DNA of 64,000 bases from Metridium senile (taxonomy: Eukaryota; Cnidaria; Anthozoa; Actiniaria; Metridiidae), in assembly GCA_949775045.1 (NCBI GenBank), contig OX459105.1, positions 3,834,556 to 3,898,555 of the forward strand. Direction: 5' to 3'. This document shows, piece after piece, positions 1-12,700 of the stretch. The translations under genes and the position numbers were made by a program. A model generated the notes under the pieces. That model saw only the letters and a list, made by a program, of their open reading frames with translations. It did not search any database and was not told the DNA's origin. Within the stretch, counting starts at the first letter, position 1. Each line of letters opens with the position of its first letter.

Positions 1-403
1 TATGCTTTCTTTGTTTTGTTTGTTTGTTTTTATGTTTCGTTCTCTTGTTTGTGGCGTATTTTTTTAGTGTTGGTTGGTTGGTTTTCGGTGTTTAATGGCA
101 ATGTTGAAGTCGTTACCAAATTTGAAACGTGTTGAATCGATGTTTAATTTGTTGAAAGAGTTTTTGAAAGCGTTTAAAACATTGCCATTCAACAAAATCG
201 AACGAATGTTGAAGCAAATTTTGAAGCCGTTTGCCCGGGCCTTAAGTTTTGTTTGTATTATTTGGTTTGTTTGTCTGTTTTGTTTTATATGTTCTATATA
301 TATTGTTTGTTGGTTTCGTATGTCTTGCTTGTTTGTTGGTTGTTTGGTTGGTTTGTTGGTTTGGTTGTTTCTAACACTATTCTTTTCTTTCTTTCTTTTT
401 CAG
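1..403 (+). other. SMC2 intron (3' part)
   Basis: Non-coding, T-rich sequence leading to the acceptor at 401-403. It contains one copy of the TTCAACA/TGTTGAA repeat family at about 119-241, ending in GAAGCCGTTTGCCCGGGCC. That family recurs at 8267-8456, 15146-15812 and 25059-25196. Confidence 0.75.
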
Positions 404-665
404 ATCCCTGGTTGCTCTTTCTCTGATCCTCTCCCTTCTACTATTCAAGCCTGCCCCGCTATACATCTTAGACGAAGTGGACGCCGCACTTGACCTGTCC
501 CACACACAAAACATCGGCTCTATGCTAAGAACCCATTTCAAACATTCACAGTTCATAGTTGTCTCCCTTAAAGATGGCATGTTCAATAACGCAAACGTCC
601 TGTTCAAGACCAAGTTTGTTGACGGGGTATCGACTGTGACTCGCTATGCAACTCAAAGAAAATAG
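404..665 (+). CDS. SMC2: SMC2 (condensin core ATPase subunit), last coding exon
   Basis: The exon follows a pyrimidine-rich tract and CAG at 401-403 and runs to TAG at 663-665. The first base completes an Arg codon split by the intron. The translation contains [18 protein letters not shown], the Walker B segment [12 protein letters not shown], then [19 protein letters not shown] and [20 protein letters not shown], ending in VTRYATQRK. This is the C-terminal ATPase head of SMC2: the signature region, Walker B (DEVDAALD) and the D-/H-loop. SMC2 pairs with SMC4 in condensin and drives mitotic chromosome compaction in the nucleus. SMC4, cohesin SMCs and Rad50 differ in the [15 protein letters not shown] tail, so SMC2 is a confident call. 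The rest of the gene lies left of the window. The C-terminal tail is short compared with vertebrate SMC2. Confidence 0.93.
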
Positions 666-695
666 ACCTTAGGGGGAGGGACTGTAAAAAATGTT

Positions 696-701
696 AATAA
701 A
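696..701 (+). promoter_or_regulatory. Candidate poly(A) signal of SMC2
   Basis: AATAAA lies 31 bases after the SMC2 stop codon. It is the nearest canonical hexamer. The flanking sequence from about 711 belongs to a foldback element, so the 3' UTR would be very short. Without transcript data this stays a candidate. Confidence 0.4.
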
Positions 702-710
702 ACCCTGAAA

Positions 711-933
711 TAGTCTCCTTCACAGTCCCTGCGCCATTTTGAAAGGTAGTCGTGCTTTAGCTTCGAAGCGGGACAAACGTTGAGATTGCAATGATAAAGA
801 CACGTGAATAATTGTCTCGCAAGGTGTTAAAAGGTTTCTATCAATGCAAGCTCAACTTTTGTCTCGCTTCGATGCAAAGGCCCGGCTACCTTTTAAGATG
901 GCGCAGGAAACTGTGAAGGGGACTCTTGCGAAC
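711..933. mobile_element. Foldback element (CGCCATTTTGAAAGGTAG family), copy 1
   Basis: Left arm CACAGTCCCTGCGCCATTTT... and right arm ...AAGATGGCGCAGGAAACTGTG are imperfect reverse complements, with CTCGCTTCGATGCAAAGG-type sequence in both arms. Related copies lie at 25588-25955, where a SINE tail has inserted, and at 61310-61505. There is no coding capacity, so it is MITE-like. Confidence 0.7.
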
Positions 934-1585
934 TTTATAAGAGAAAATCTTGGCGAATGTTTACTCAAATCTCGCTAGTACGACTTTTAGTGGGGAGAGG
1001 GACTGCGAATATACAATCAAACCTTAAAATTGCAAACCCTTTTGAGAGGATATCGCGGTGATTTTCTAGCAAAACCTCGATCATGCGAACCCCTAAAACT
1101 ATTTAAATGTGTGCATAATAAATTCAAACCTCGCTATGCAAATCGTTTGGCGGAGGTGTCAATAAAAAGCACCGAGAAACATCACTATTCCGAACTTTTA
1201 GATAAAAGCGCAGCGAATGTACAGTAAAACCTCGCCACTCCAAATATTTTGCGAAAAGTAGAAAATTAAAAGCAGAGCAACCTCGCTATTCCGAACCCGG
1301 GCTTTAGGGAAAAGCGCAACAGTTTAGCCAAATCTCGCAATTTCAACCTTTTTGCGAAGATGTAATAAATTCAACTATATAGGGAAACCTCGCCTATCCG
1401 AAAGCGAAGCCAACAAAATGTACAGATAATTATCTCCTAACGTTTCCCTCAAAAACAGTGAAGATATTCATGGTACAATATAACTGTTATACTTTTTGAG
1501 TCAAAATAAACACTATTTTGCACAAGGAAGAGAAGCGGTGTGTGTCCGAGTTCATTATTGTTTGTGATAAACTTACAACATCCTA

Positions 1586-1800
1586 GAGCGAAAACACTAG
1601 AACCATGAAACAAAATCAAATTGTTAGTGTGTAATAGTTCTTATTTAGCGACTATTAGTTACTATAAAAGTAAAGTTGTAATGAGGTATTATTTCCTTTT
1701 GTATTTGATGTTTCTGGTTGAGTGATACTGACTAAATAGTCACTAAATAAAAACTTTTAATTAGTAACTATTTTATTTCATGGTTCTAGTGTTTTCGCTC
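1586..1800. mobile_element. MITE with GAGCGAAAACACTAGAACCA inverted ends
   Basis: The left end GAGCGAAAACACTAGAACCA and the right end TGGTTCTAGTGTTTTCGCTC are exact inverted repeats continuing inward to TGAAA/TTTCA. The interior is AT-rich and non-coding. A half-copy with related ends (ACACTAAAACCATGAAATAA) lies near 34690-34770. Confidence 0.8.
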
Positions 1801-1958
1801 ATTGTTTTATACTGTAAATTCAACATATTATAGCACGTAATGAATGTAGTATCCACAAGTTTAAATTGATTAAATGTGTATGATTGGTTTTAAAGTAGAT
1901 TGAATGAAAGACTTGTTCTGGACTGACTAACTTCTGTTGTGAATTTTGTTATTTACCA

Positions 1959-2262
1959 CATGACCCGTATTTTGCCCGGCGCGCGCTCTTAAGAAAACCT
2001 TTGGAAAAAAGTCGCGTGATGTGGTCCGTACGCCTTTTTTCACCTGGTTCGTACTAAGTACTTAATTATTGACTGAGTGGGAGGGCCGTACGGGAAAATA
2101 TTTTGCTCGCGGTTATGAAGTAAGCTAGGACCGAGCGCAGCGAGTTCCCTACAAATGACTAAGAGCCAAATATTTTCCTGTACGGGCCGGTGACCCCATC
2201 ACGTGACTTTCCGAAGGTTTTCTTAAAAGCGTGCGCCGGGCAAAATACGGGTCTTATGATAA
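1959..2262. mobile_element. Foldback element (ATGACCCGTATTTTGCCCGG family)
   Basis: The arm ATGACCCGTATTTTGCCCGG...CTTAAGAAAACCTT reappears inverted as AAGGTTTTCTTAAAAGCG...CCGGGCAAAATACGGGTC. The inner part carries CCGTACGGGAAAATATTTTGCTCGCGG-type palindromes. A more degenerate copy lies at 21968-22382, and an inner fragment at about 2361-2445. Confidence 0.72.
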
Positions 2263-2524
2263 AAACACGTACGGACCGGCTACTCGAAACATCACAATAA
2301 AAATGGCCTTTAAATTAAATTAAAGAGAGTGCATGGGTCATATGGTTAAAAAACTTATTGACTGAGTTAGGTCGTACCGTACGTGAAAATATTTGGCTCT
2401 CGGTCATTTGTGCGTTCGGTCCGTACGTCATGACCGCGAGCCAATTTTTTGAAATGGGTGTAAATGCAGGGAATGCATTCACTGTATGGCGAGCACCACC
2501 GAAAGGCACTGTGGGTCTTTGATA

Positions 2525-2698
2525 TACAGTGGAACCCCGCCTTACGGCCACCCCGTTATTGCGGCCAGTTTTTTAGGTCCCGACGAAATACATGCCCATA
2601 CATTTTCTATAAAATTCACCCGCTAAATACGGCCACCCCGTTAATACGGCCACTTTTGGCTGTCCCTTAAATGGCCGGATTAACGGGGTTCCACTGTA
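2525..2698. mobile_element. MITE with TACAGTGGAACCCCG inverted ends
   Basis: It begins TACAGTGGAACCCCGCCTTA and ends TAACGGGGTTCCACTGTA. The TIR includes a TA that could be a duplicated target site, as in Tc1/mariner or pogo-type MITEs. Internal CGGCCACCCCGTTA units repeat in both orientations. A second, interrupted copy is at 42402-42720. A relative with CAGTGGTACCTCTATTAAG ends is at 26965-27142. This copy sits inside another element (about 2480-2860). Confidence 0.8.
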
Positions 2699-3748
2699 GA
2701 ATGTTTATGCTCTTATTGTGGTATAGAACGAATTTACTGCATCAACACCGGCCTCATTTAGTAAAAAGAGCTTATAGTTTATGAAACTGTGCTTAGCAAC
2801 AGAGAAACACTAGGATATCAGGTTGCATGCCTAACCACAATTCCTTTTGGTCGTGCAATCACCAATAATTCGACAAAGTTCTAACGATAATAACTTAGGA
2901 GTTATAAATATCTTTTCAGTATTACGATTTTTACTCCGCGGTAATTGTTTTCTTTGAAACACTTACGCATCCCACACTAGTTTTTTAAAGCCTCTATAGC
3001 TCTCGACTCGCAGTTTGAAATTATTCTAAATAGAAAACAAATGTTAAGTTATGACAATAGATAAATAGCTTTGTATAAATGCGCATGCGTATCAAGTTTG
3101 TTTTTTGTAAACGTACCGGTCAAATGCATGGTTACCAATTTCGAGGTACAAAATTTCCTATTGAGCTTATTACTGTACTTTGATACATGTTGCGAAGCAA
3201 TTCCGCTCAGTATTGTAATTCAAATCAATAAATTCAGCTCTCTAAATTTATCTTAAATATATATATATATATATATGACTATCAATTAATTTTCTTCTTA
3301 TAAAATTTTCTTTTTTGACATATGTTTAGATGTTTTTAAAAGAACATACAATGTCCGTAAACAAAGAAAACTGGTTTTTGATTTTCTAGGCCAAAAGGGA
3401 AAAAACTTCATGCCTAAAGTTTTTAAAACACCTAATTATTAGAAATTTTTCAAATTTTCTTGGGGTTTAAAAAAAAGGAATATGACAAAAGTTCAATGGT
3501 AAAAGGATACATTTTTGAATTAAACTTGAATCATTTTTGGCTGACATATTTTGAGATTGACTACACCTTGAATACGGTTACCATCAAGGACAAAGTCATG
3601 TTTTCAAAACATTTTAGGTCATACATGTTCATATTTAATGAACAAAAATGTTTTCTTTATATAGCTTGTCGTTTACAGTAGATCTTTGAGAAATCCCTTC
3701 TATTCGGTGAAGAAGGAAGGATTTCAAAAAGGAGGTTTCGTTGTCGAC

Positions 3749-3792
3749 ATGTGTTTTCGGCAGCTTTGCCTCGCTTCGTGGCTGCTTTTCAT
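3749..3792 (+). CDS. Exon 1: start codon and first part of signal peptide
   Basis: ATG at 3749-3751 opens MCFRQLCLASWLLF, a short positive n-region followed by a hydrophobic core. The exon ends at a strong GTAAGT donor (3793). The frame leaves two bases (AT) completed by exon 2. The start is chosen because exons 1 to 3 join in phase to a complete signal peptide that leads straight into the first folded module. The 5' UTR cannot be delimited. Confidence 0.8.
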
Positions 3793-6700
3793 GTAAGTAC
3801 TAAGTGTCTTTTCAACATTCTTTAACTCTCTTAGATCAAAAATGATAATTTTTTTATCGTAATTCTACCGTTATTCAAAGGATTTTCTATTCTCTTATTG
3901 CATAACGTAGATGTTCATAGCGAAAAACTAAAAAGCATATAAATTTGAAAAACAGGAAAATGTTTCTTAAGAGCCTGATTGACTGATTTCTTCTCATTGC
4001 AGCGTTTTTTAAAAGATAAAACTATTGATTTTTTTTTTGAATTTTAGATGTATTCAATTTTTTTCTTTTACTTTATTACACAACGATGAAGTTCATGTTG
4101 ATTTGAGAACAAAAGTTGAAGTTTAAAATACGAAAAAGCCATTGACATTTACATAACCTTCAAACATCTCAAAAGAAAAATTTAATCGACTGCTCTTTTT
4201 GATTTATACGTTTTAAACATTGATTGAGAATCGAAATTCTCTATCAAATAGTACTCTTACAAGTCTAAGAATTTTAGGATTTAACTTGCTAGTAAGCTTT
4301 AAACTTAGATAAAATATTCTATTATGAAATTCTTAAAACGTTTTTCAAAAAATGTATAGCAATTTTAACCTATTTTGCAGAGGTATTATGGGAGTTATCT
4401 CTCCTATTGTGCCATAGCAAATCAACTTGAAACTTTGCTCACATATTTGAATTTATTTTCGCGCTGTAAATATTGTTGAGTTGAACAAATGATTTTATGA
4501 TTTTTATATGTTAAAAATATAAGTGCATGCGCCTCAAGAAAAGGGAAAGAATTATATTCTTATATTTTTATAGTTTTATCGATTGGTCTTTTTTTGTTCA
4601 AGAAACATAGCTAACAAAATGGCCTTTTTTAAGCTAAAAATTAAAATTTTATCAATACTTCTTCTATAAATTTGAACTTTATTATTAATATATCTTTATA
4701 GCGTATTTATGTAGCTTTATACTTGACCTTTGTCGCTAAATCAATTAATTTGATTGACCTCAATTTGGATGGCGGTACGTGCGCGCCATTTTGAATATTC
4801 AATGAACTAGTGATTTTTAAAAAATAGTTAAAGATACAATTTAATTAAATGAAAAGCAATAAAAAAATCATTATAAAATGCTATAAGGTATATTAGATTA
4901 ATATGTTCAATTCAGCGTTAATTTTGAGTGAAAAAATTAAGTTCAATGACATAATAAAGGAATAAAAATTGTTTATAACTAAACACTTTTTACTCGAAAG
5001 TTGAACTTGAATATGTTTCGAAATTAAAAAATATACATATTCCTTTTTTTATAGTAACTCGAGAAAATTATTGAGGAAAGTTAAGAAAACCTAACTTAAA
5101 AAAAGAATTAAATTTTACGTGACTTTAGCCATGTTTCTTTTCATTTTTATTTGATATTTTTTTGTTGCTAATGTATTATTTAAAGTTAGCAAGAATCAAT
5201 TACAAGATTTGCACCGAAAAGTGATGAATTTCGGTCGTTTTGAATCAAAATTTTCAAAAGAAATTAAGGAAATTAGTCAGTGGGATTATATAGGATTTAT
5301 ACGTCATAAACAATAATTTAAAGACAAGAAAACATTACAAGATATTTGCGAAACGTTTAAGTTGTTTTTGTTAACCATTTTGTTTGATACTTATATCAAT
5401 TTTCGATCGAAAAGTTACAAAAACTGCAGTGTTCAGAATAAAATGCTTCAATTTACAAAGGTCTTGAAATTTTTGTACTATTTTCCGCGATTAAAAACTA
5501 TACTTTTGTTAAGTAACTGTTGATTTTATTGTTGTCCTCAGTAGAATTATTGTCATTTTTGTTTATTTTAGTAAGCAGGTTCCATACAACCAAATCGCTT
5601 TACTGGTATTTTGACATTTTTTGCCGGTTAATTTGTATTGGTTAATTTAACCGTAAACAAAAACAATTTCCAGTTTTGGGAAAGGCTTCTATTTTAATGT
5701 ACTCCAACAGGTCCTATTACATTTTATCATATGGATAATAGTGCATTTTTACCGGCCGGAAACTAAAGCACTCGTATTTTCCATATTTTCAGTAATGAAG
5801 ATATGAACAATTAATTAAGTTATGTACCAAATGTCCCGTATGTACGCGCGCGTCCTAAAATTTCTTTTTTTGTCCATATAATAAAAAGAACACTACACGC
5901 TGGCTTAAAGATATGAATTCTATTTTCTCGTGCATGTTAAAAAAAACATTTTATTAGCTCGCTGTGCTCGCTCGTAAAATCTTGCTTTCACCACTCGAAA
6001 ATAAAATCCATATCTTCACGCCACCGTGTAATATCACCTATATATTTGTGATCTTTTCAACCTGCTTTATCAAATAAATGAGTGTTTGATAGCTTGAAAC
6101 TTTTTCGGGGCCAAGTACTATCGTTTAGTCACGAATTCTTGCAGTATCGAGAACAAAGTAGAACCTCGCTATCTCAAATACAAACCCATTTCCCTTGGAA
6201 CTTTTGTCTCTATAGGTGAGCGTAGACTAGTGTTTATAAGTGTTGGTATTGTAATGCTAATTTTCCAACCATTTTAACAAGGAATTTTTTTATTTTCTTT
6301 GTTCTAATAACAATGGTTGGTTGGCAAAACCATAACAAAATACGTCACTGTACGTCCACCTATACTAAAAATTATATTGATTTTACTTAAAAAAAAACCA
6401 TATCGTTCTAAATTAGTCTACTTAGTGAATTATCCTTAATGAAAAAAGAAAAGAAAAGAAAAATCGAGGGAAAAATGAGAAAAATTTGAAGAATTCCTTT
6501 TGTCACCTATTCCAAAACTTCCTCTTCACTGATTGGATAATTTGTCCACGTGGTACGTGCGCGCGAAGATCCAAGAAAACTTCGCAGTCAGAGAAGTCAC
6601 ACAAAAATCCCAAAATATATGGTTCTTTTTGTACCTTCCGAGGATGAATTTCACTCCCCTGATAGCTAAGGTAACATTTAAGTATTGTTGATGACTTTTT

Positions 6701-9700
6701 TAAAAAGAAAAGTTTTAAAATTAGGCAAAGAAAGCTAAAATTTATGCGTTGTCAGAGTGAATGCTTGAGTGAACTCAAAGTTTTAAATACAGCTCTTTAA
6801 AAATTCTTTTCGATTCAAACTTTCGCTTTAAAATCTTTATTGCGTAAGGTTAATTGTAGAACAGTCCTTTGATCTTAGAAGTTTTGTTAGAATGGCTCGC
6901 TAGACCTCTAAATAGTAAAACTATTAGATATTAAACATGTTTATATTGGTGGAAATCTTAAACGCACAAGTTTCACGTGGGTATTTCTTCATGGTGGATT
7001 TTTATTCAGATTTGACCTAACACTAGAAACTGTAATTTGATTAAAAAATTATTTAAATGTATTTGTTTGGTATCTCTGACCACCCCTCCCCCATCACTTC
7101 AGGAGCATCTAAACTTTGCAGTGGCCTCTATATTTAATTGAATTGTTTTATAATAAGACCTAATGCACTTATTATTTCTATTTTCAGATTATGGGCAGCT
7201 TCAGATGGTAAGTACACTTCTAGCATGATTTTACTTTAATATATAAAGGAAAACATCCAACAGCAACAAATTTTATGGAAAAAAAAGCAAACTTCAAGTT
7301 TTAGCTCATAATGTTGAATATATATGTGAAATGGCGAATACATATAAAATTAAATAATTTATAAGGATTTGAATGGAAAATATGGATGACAAGCTGCAGC
7401 CTTTTCCATACAAATCCTAATAAAAGATTGAAATTTAAATTGAATGCCATTTTCCTTGTGTTACATTTTATGAGATCAGAAATTGCATTCTTACTAATAT
7501 TGAGGTGGTCTGTTCATTTCTGATGTTCAATTTGACGCAAATGCTCTATTTAAAAGGGGTAGGGTTATGTGATGCCGAAGGGTCACATGTTCCAAAAAGC
7601 CTATTATTCTACTGTAATGTGTCATTACAGTATATTTGCAAGAAAAGTTCTTTAAATTGCAGTGTAACGCCAGTTGGTCAAACCGCAATGATAGTTCATG
7701 ATAGTTCATGATAGTTCATGATAGTTCCAACTATCATGTGCGTTTGACCACCAACTATCATGCACTATCATGGACTATCATGGACTATCATAGAGTTTGA
7801 ACATGCTCAAATTTCACATGATAGCCGATGATAGTTTTTGCCCTTTGACCGCACGTACAGGATAGTTGATGATAGTTGTTGATAGTTGAGATGCCTTCAA
7901 CTATCATCAACTATCATAGCCGTTTGACCTCCACTTAACAGCACCTTGACTGTATTCAGGTTTTGTGCACTTTATGAACATTAAAAAGATAAAAAGATAA
8001 ATTAAATGTTCATCTTCTTCATTTAACAGCTGTACCGCCAGGATGTACAAACTTTGATTTTGAACAAGGAAATTTAAATGGTTGGATTGCATCAGGAGAT
8101 GCATTTAAATACCATCCAACTCTTGGAGATAACTCCAAAGCCAGGAAGAGTGACCCCTGCAAGAAACAAGGGCGGTATTGGATTGGTGGTTATGAGAAAC
8201 ACCCCAACAACAAATATCGCCTTGGAACCATTCAGGTAGGGAAACACTTATTAAATGACTTAATACCTGGGCAAAGGGCTTCTACATTTGCTTCAACATT
8301 GGCAATGTTAAAGCCGTTTGCCACCCCATTTCAACATTGTCATTGAAACCATTTATTCCCATACGTTCAACATCGTCCAATTGCAACAACCATTCTACAG
8401 CGTTCAACAAAATCAAACCAATGTTGAAGCAAATGTTGAAGCCGTTTGCCTGAGCCTATACAGCTATTTCAAAAAACGTTGAATACTGAAAAGTGCATTC
8501 CAAGACCGAATGGCATTGTGGGTATCATTAATTTGAAATAAAAAAATATGTATAAAGGCGATATTTACTCCCCATAACTTGCTGGTATATTGTTTTGAAT
8601 GCATGGAATGCAATAAGAATAAAATAACTATTATTATGTATTTTACTTTAAACAATATCACATGACCCAGAATAAATACTGAATAGTGCATTCCAAGACC
8701 AAAGGGCATTATGCGTCTCACTGATTTGTAATAAATAATACATTTACAACGATATTCACTCCCCATAACAAGCTCGTATATTGTCTTGAATGGAATGCAC
8801 TAAGAATAAAATAACTATTATCATATATTTTACTTTAAACAATATCACATGACCCAGAGTGCATTTCGATCTTGCACTATTCAGTATTCTACGTTTTTTG
8901 AAATAGCTGTATGTATTTGACCTGAGTATTGATCTTGGTAAACTAATTTCTGATTTATTCCGTTGAGTAGATCTCAGATTATAGGTTTTATTTACATTAA
9001 TATCTACAATAAAAGTGGCAATGATTTTTACTAAAAAGTATACTGCCTTTACAGGGCGATAGACCGCAAGGTACTCTGGTGTCACGCCGCTTCCGTATCG
9101 TAGGAAACAACATTGATTTCCTGGTCGGTGGTGGTAACAGGATGAGTCACCTCAGAGTCGAGCTGGTTGTCACTGGTCGAGGAGTTGTTCTAAAAACTAC
9201 TGGTAGGAACTCCGAGAGCATGAGGCGACAGCGATGGTCAGTACGTGCCTACAAAGGCAAAACTGCCTTCATCAGGATCGTGGATTACTACTCTGGTGGA
9301 TGGGGCCATATCAACTTTGATGATCTTCGTGGAAACATCAGATGCGAGAGTAAGTCTACAACACCCTTTTGTATATTTATTTAATCAAATAGACCAGTTT
9401 CATGTTATCTAACACCGCTGTACTACTTGACAAAAGGTGCATTTGCACTGGGATAGCCTCAATTCAGAGTAAATTCAAACTGATGTTTTTTTCTATTTAT
9501 TTTCTTTTGATGAAGTTTCAGTTGACATTTAATAAATTAGTAAATTTGACAAATAGGAAAACATTTTCTCTGACGTCAGACTCGTTTTTTTAAAAAAATA
9601 GGTATTTTTATCTCTAAGTACACAATATTATTGTTATTACTATTCAGAATCCTGTACCGGTGCCTTGGGAGTTAAATCTGGTCGTATCAAGAACTCGGCC

Positions 9701-12700
9701 ATCGTAACATCTTCCCAATGGAACGCAAATCACCACGCAGGACGACTAAACACCAATCATTTCTGGATAGCTAGAGTGAACAATCGTAACCAATGGACTC
9801 AGGTATTGTTATCGCTATCTTTTTCATGTCGCTATCGTTGTCGTTGTCGTTATCGCTAACGTTGTTATTGTTATCGCTTTCGTTATCGTTATCGGTATCG
9901 TTATCGCTGTCGTTGTTGTTATCGCTAACGTTGTTATTGTTATCGCTTTCGTTATCGTTATCGGTATCGTTATAGCTGTCGTTGTTGTTATCGCTAACGT
10001 TGTTGTTATCGTTATCGCTATCATTATCCTTATCGTTATCGCTATCGTTATCATTATCATTATCATTATTGTTACCATTATTGTTATCGCTATCGTCATC
10101 ATTATCATTATCGTTGTCGTTATCGTTATCGTTATCATTATCATTATCGTTATCGCTATCGTTATCATTATCGTTACCATTATTGTTATCACTATCGTCA
10201 TCATTATCATTATCGTTGTCGTTATCGTTATCGTTATCATTATCATTATCGTTACCATTATCGTTATTGTTATCGTCATCATTATCATTATCACTATCGT
10301 TGTCTATCGTTATCGCTATCGTTGTCGTTGTCGTTATCGCTATCGTTATCGCTATCGTTATCGCTATCGTTGTCGTTAACGCTATCGTTGTCGTTATCGC
10401 TATCGTTGTCGTTATCGCTATCATTATCATTACCATTATCGTTATCGTTAACGTTATCGCTATCGTTATGACTGGAGTCGCATATTAGTCATTAGAGCGG
10501 TTTTCGTATGACTGTGAAACGGACGTGCAGTGCCGTAACTGCGTCACTGCCGTGGTTTCTATAAAAACGTTCGAATTTTCTGCCGTATCCGTGCCGTGAC
10601 CGTGCCCTTTTCACAGTCATACGAAAACCGCTCTATCGCTATCGTTGTCGTGCTCGCTATCGATCTCGCGATCGTTGTCATTGTCGCTGTCACTATCGTT
10701 GTGGTCATTATCGCTTTCGTTGTCGTTGTGGCTATCGCTGTCGTTATCGCTGTCGATTATCCATATGTGTTATATAAAAGTTTGGGAAACATTAACTTGT
10801 TTTAGTTGTACTATGTATAATTAAAGTTATACATAAACACGTTAATCAGTTTCCCAAACTTTTACATAACACATTTGTAAAGCGCAGTTGAACCATGGGG
10901 AATTAGCGCTCAATAAAACATAATTTATTATCATTATTATTTGTTTATAGATCAACTTCGGAAGAGCTACCAAAGTAACTGCAGTTGCAACCCAAGGCCG
11001 TTCTAATGCTCACCAATGGGTCACGCGATATACACTGTCGTACAGTTCTGATGGTGCCGTATGGACCACTTACAAGAGGACACATAACAGCCCGTATATC
11101 AAGGTAACAAAACTACTGCAAATATATATATTACTTACTTTTCCGCATAAAATCCCATTGAAACGAGTTGGATTTGTTCTTGCTAGCAGAGTCTCTCTCA
11201 TTGTGATTTCCTCTACCTGCCTTTTTCTTCCTCTCTCCTTAAGTTGCTCTCTGAACTTAGGGCACACATTTTGGTATATTACAGTCTTCTACACCTTTCA
11301 TATTTCTTACCTCCGCTTTGAGAGTTTTCGCGTGATCAATAGAATGTTCCTCATCGCAGGGTATCTCCGCTCCCCTCCCCTTCCCTCCCCTTTTTCTTCC
11401 TCTCTCCTTGGGCATGGGTTGCTATCTAAACGTAGGGCACACATTTTGGTATATTAATTACAGTCTTCTACCCCTCTCATATTTCTAACCTCCCTTCTCA
11501 TTCCCTTTGAGAGTTTATTCGCGTGATCCATAGAATGTTATTCATCGCAGGGTATCTCCCCTCCCCTCCCCTTCTTTTCCTTTTCATTGAGTGCCTATTC
11601 TCAGCCTAATGTCAAATAGGTAAAGTAATGGTTTGTTTGCTCCACTGGAAGGGATTCTTGACTCATGGTATTCTATGATTCCTTTGTAGTATTTCACCGG
11701 AAATAAAGATCGTTTCAAGGTCAAGGTCAACCATATGGTGTACCCAATCAGATGTCGATTCCTTAGACTTCATCCATACAGTTGGCGTTCTCATATCTCA
11801 ATGAGAATGGAGGCTTATGGTTGTTCCATTGGTAAGTCAAATAGAGACTGATAAATAAAATACATTGTTTAAACCTATTTCCAAAAAGGTTGATGGGGTA
11901 GCCTGCAAAACAGGTGTTATTTTGTGTTTTGGGTTTTGGGCTTCCTGTGTTGAACGGGCGAGTCCCCCCACCTTTCCTTTTTTGTCTAGGCCCCATGTTT
12001 CTCGCGGGTATCACGACAACACAGGAACCCCAAAATCCAATTTTTCCCCAAAACCCAAAAGAACGCCTGTTTTGCAGGCTATTGACGGAGTGAATGGCGA
12101 ACGGCCATTGCATGACCGAAAGGAACTGTGGATCTTTCATATTGATATTTATGCCTCATGATCATTTATGGCAGAAAGTGAAATTGCTTCACAACACCAA
12201 CTACATTTAGTGAAGAAGAGCTTACAGTTTATGAAACTGTGCATAGCAATCCAGAAAACACTAGGATATGTTCGTAACCACAGTTCCATTCGGCCGTGCA
12301 ATCGGCGTTCACCACATCAAACTTTATTGAAATAAGCGTATGGCAACCTAAAGCTGACGACACTAGGTGATTTTCTATGCTTGTTTGAGCTAATTTCATT
12401 TGTCAGAAATCGCGAATTTGATCGCCGATATCTGACATGTCAGATCACAGTTAGCCCAAGCTCACTGTTAATGTTGATTTACTAAAGGATATATGGGGTA
12501 CTTTTGAACCTTTGATTTTACCTCTTATGTAAGGCAGGGAGAAAGTGATTTATCCTGAACGAAATCGGTTGAAATTGACTCAGAGGATTAAAGAGATCAA
12601 CAAGAAGACACTGTAAGAGTTTTGTTGAATTTTATTAAAGTTTAAGGCAAAACATCGAAGGTTCAAAAGTACCCATATATCCTTTAGTAAATCAACACTA

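Larger units (their letters stand above)
666..3748. other. Intergenic region between SMC2 and the discoidin gene
   Basis: No convincing coding sequence on either strand. The space is filled with foldback or TIR elements (listed separately) and AT-rich DNA, with an (AT)n run at about 3256-3276. The promoter of the discoidin gene should lie toward the right end, but I see no diagnostic core element I would defend. Short ORFs at 1030-1227 and 3460-3681 have no recognisable family content. Confidence 0.6.

Noticed and set aside
377..613. Minus-strand frame opposite SMC2
   Set aside because: Shadow of the SMC2 exon on the + strand.
3460..3681. 73-residue frame upstream of the discoidin gene
   Set aside because: No recognisable domain, poor composition, not joinable to the exon series; possibly 5' UTR or intergenic.
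8030..9349. MAM domain
   Set aside because: The start (CTNFDFEQG.L..W) is MAM-like, but the remaining pattern (GGGN, RRQRW..RAYKG, GGWGHINFDD) lacks MAM landmarks and fits the levanase-associated-type module better.
9771..10488. Frames rich in Ser/Leu, Asp/Asn or Ile/Thr
   Set aside because: Hexamer-array artefacts in the D1 A-B intron.
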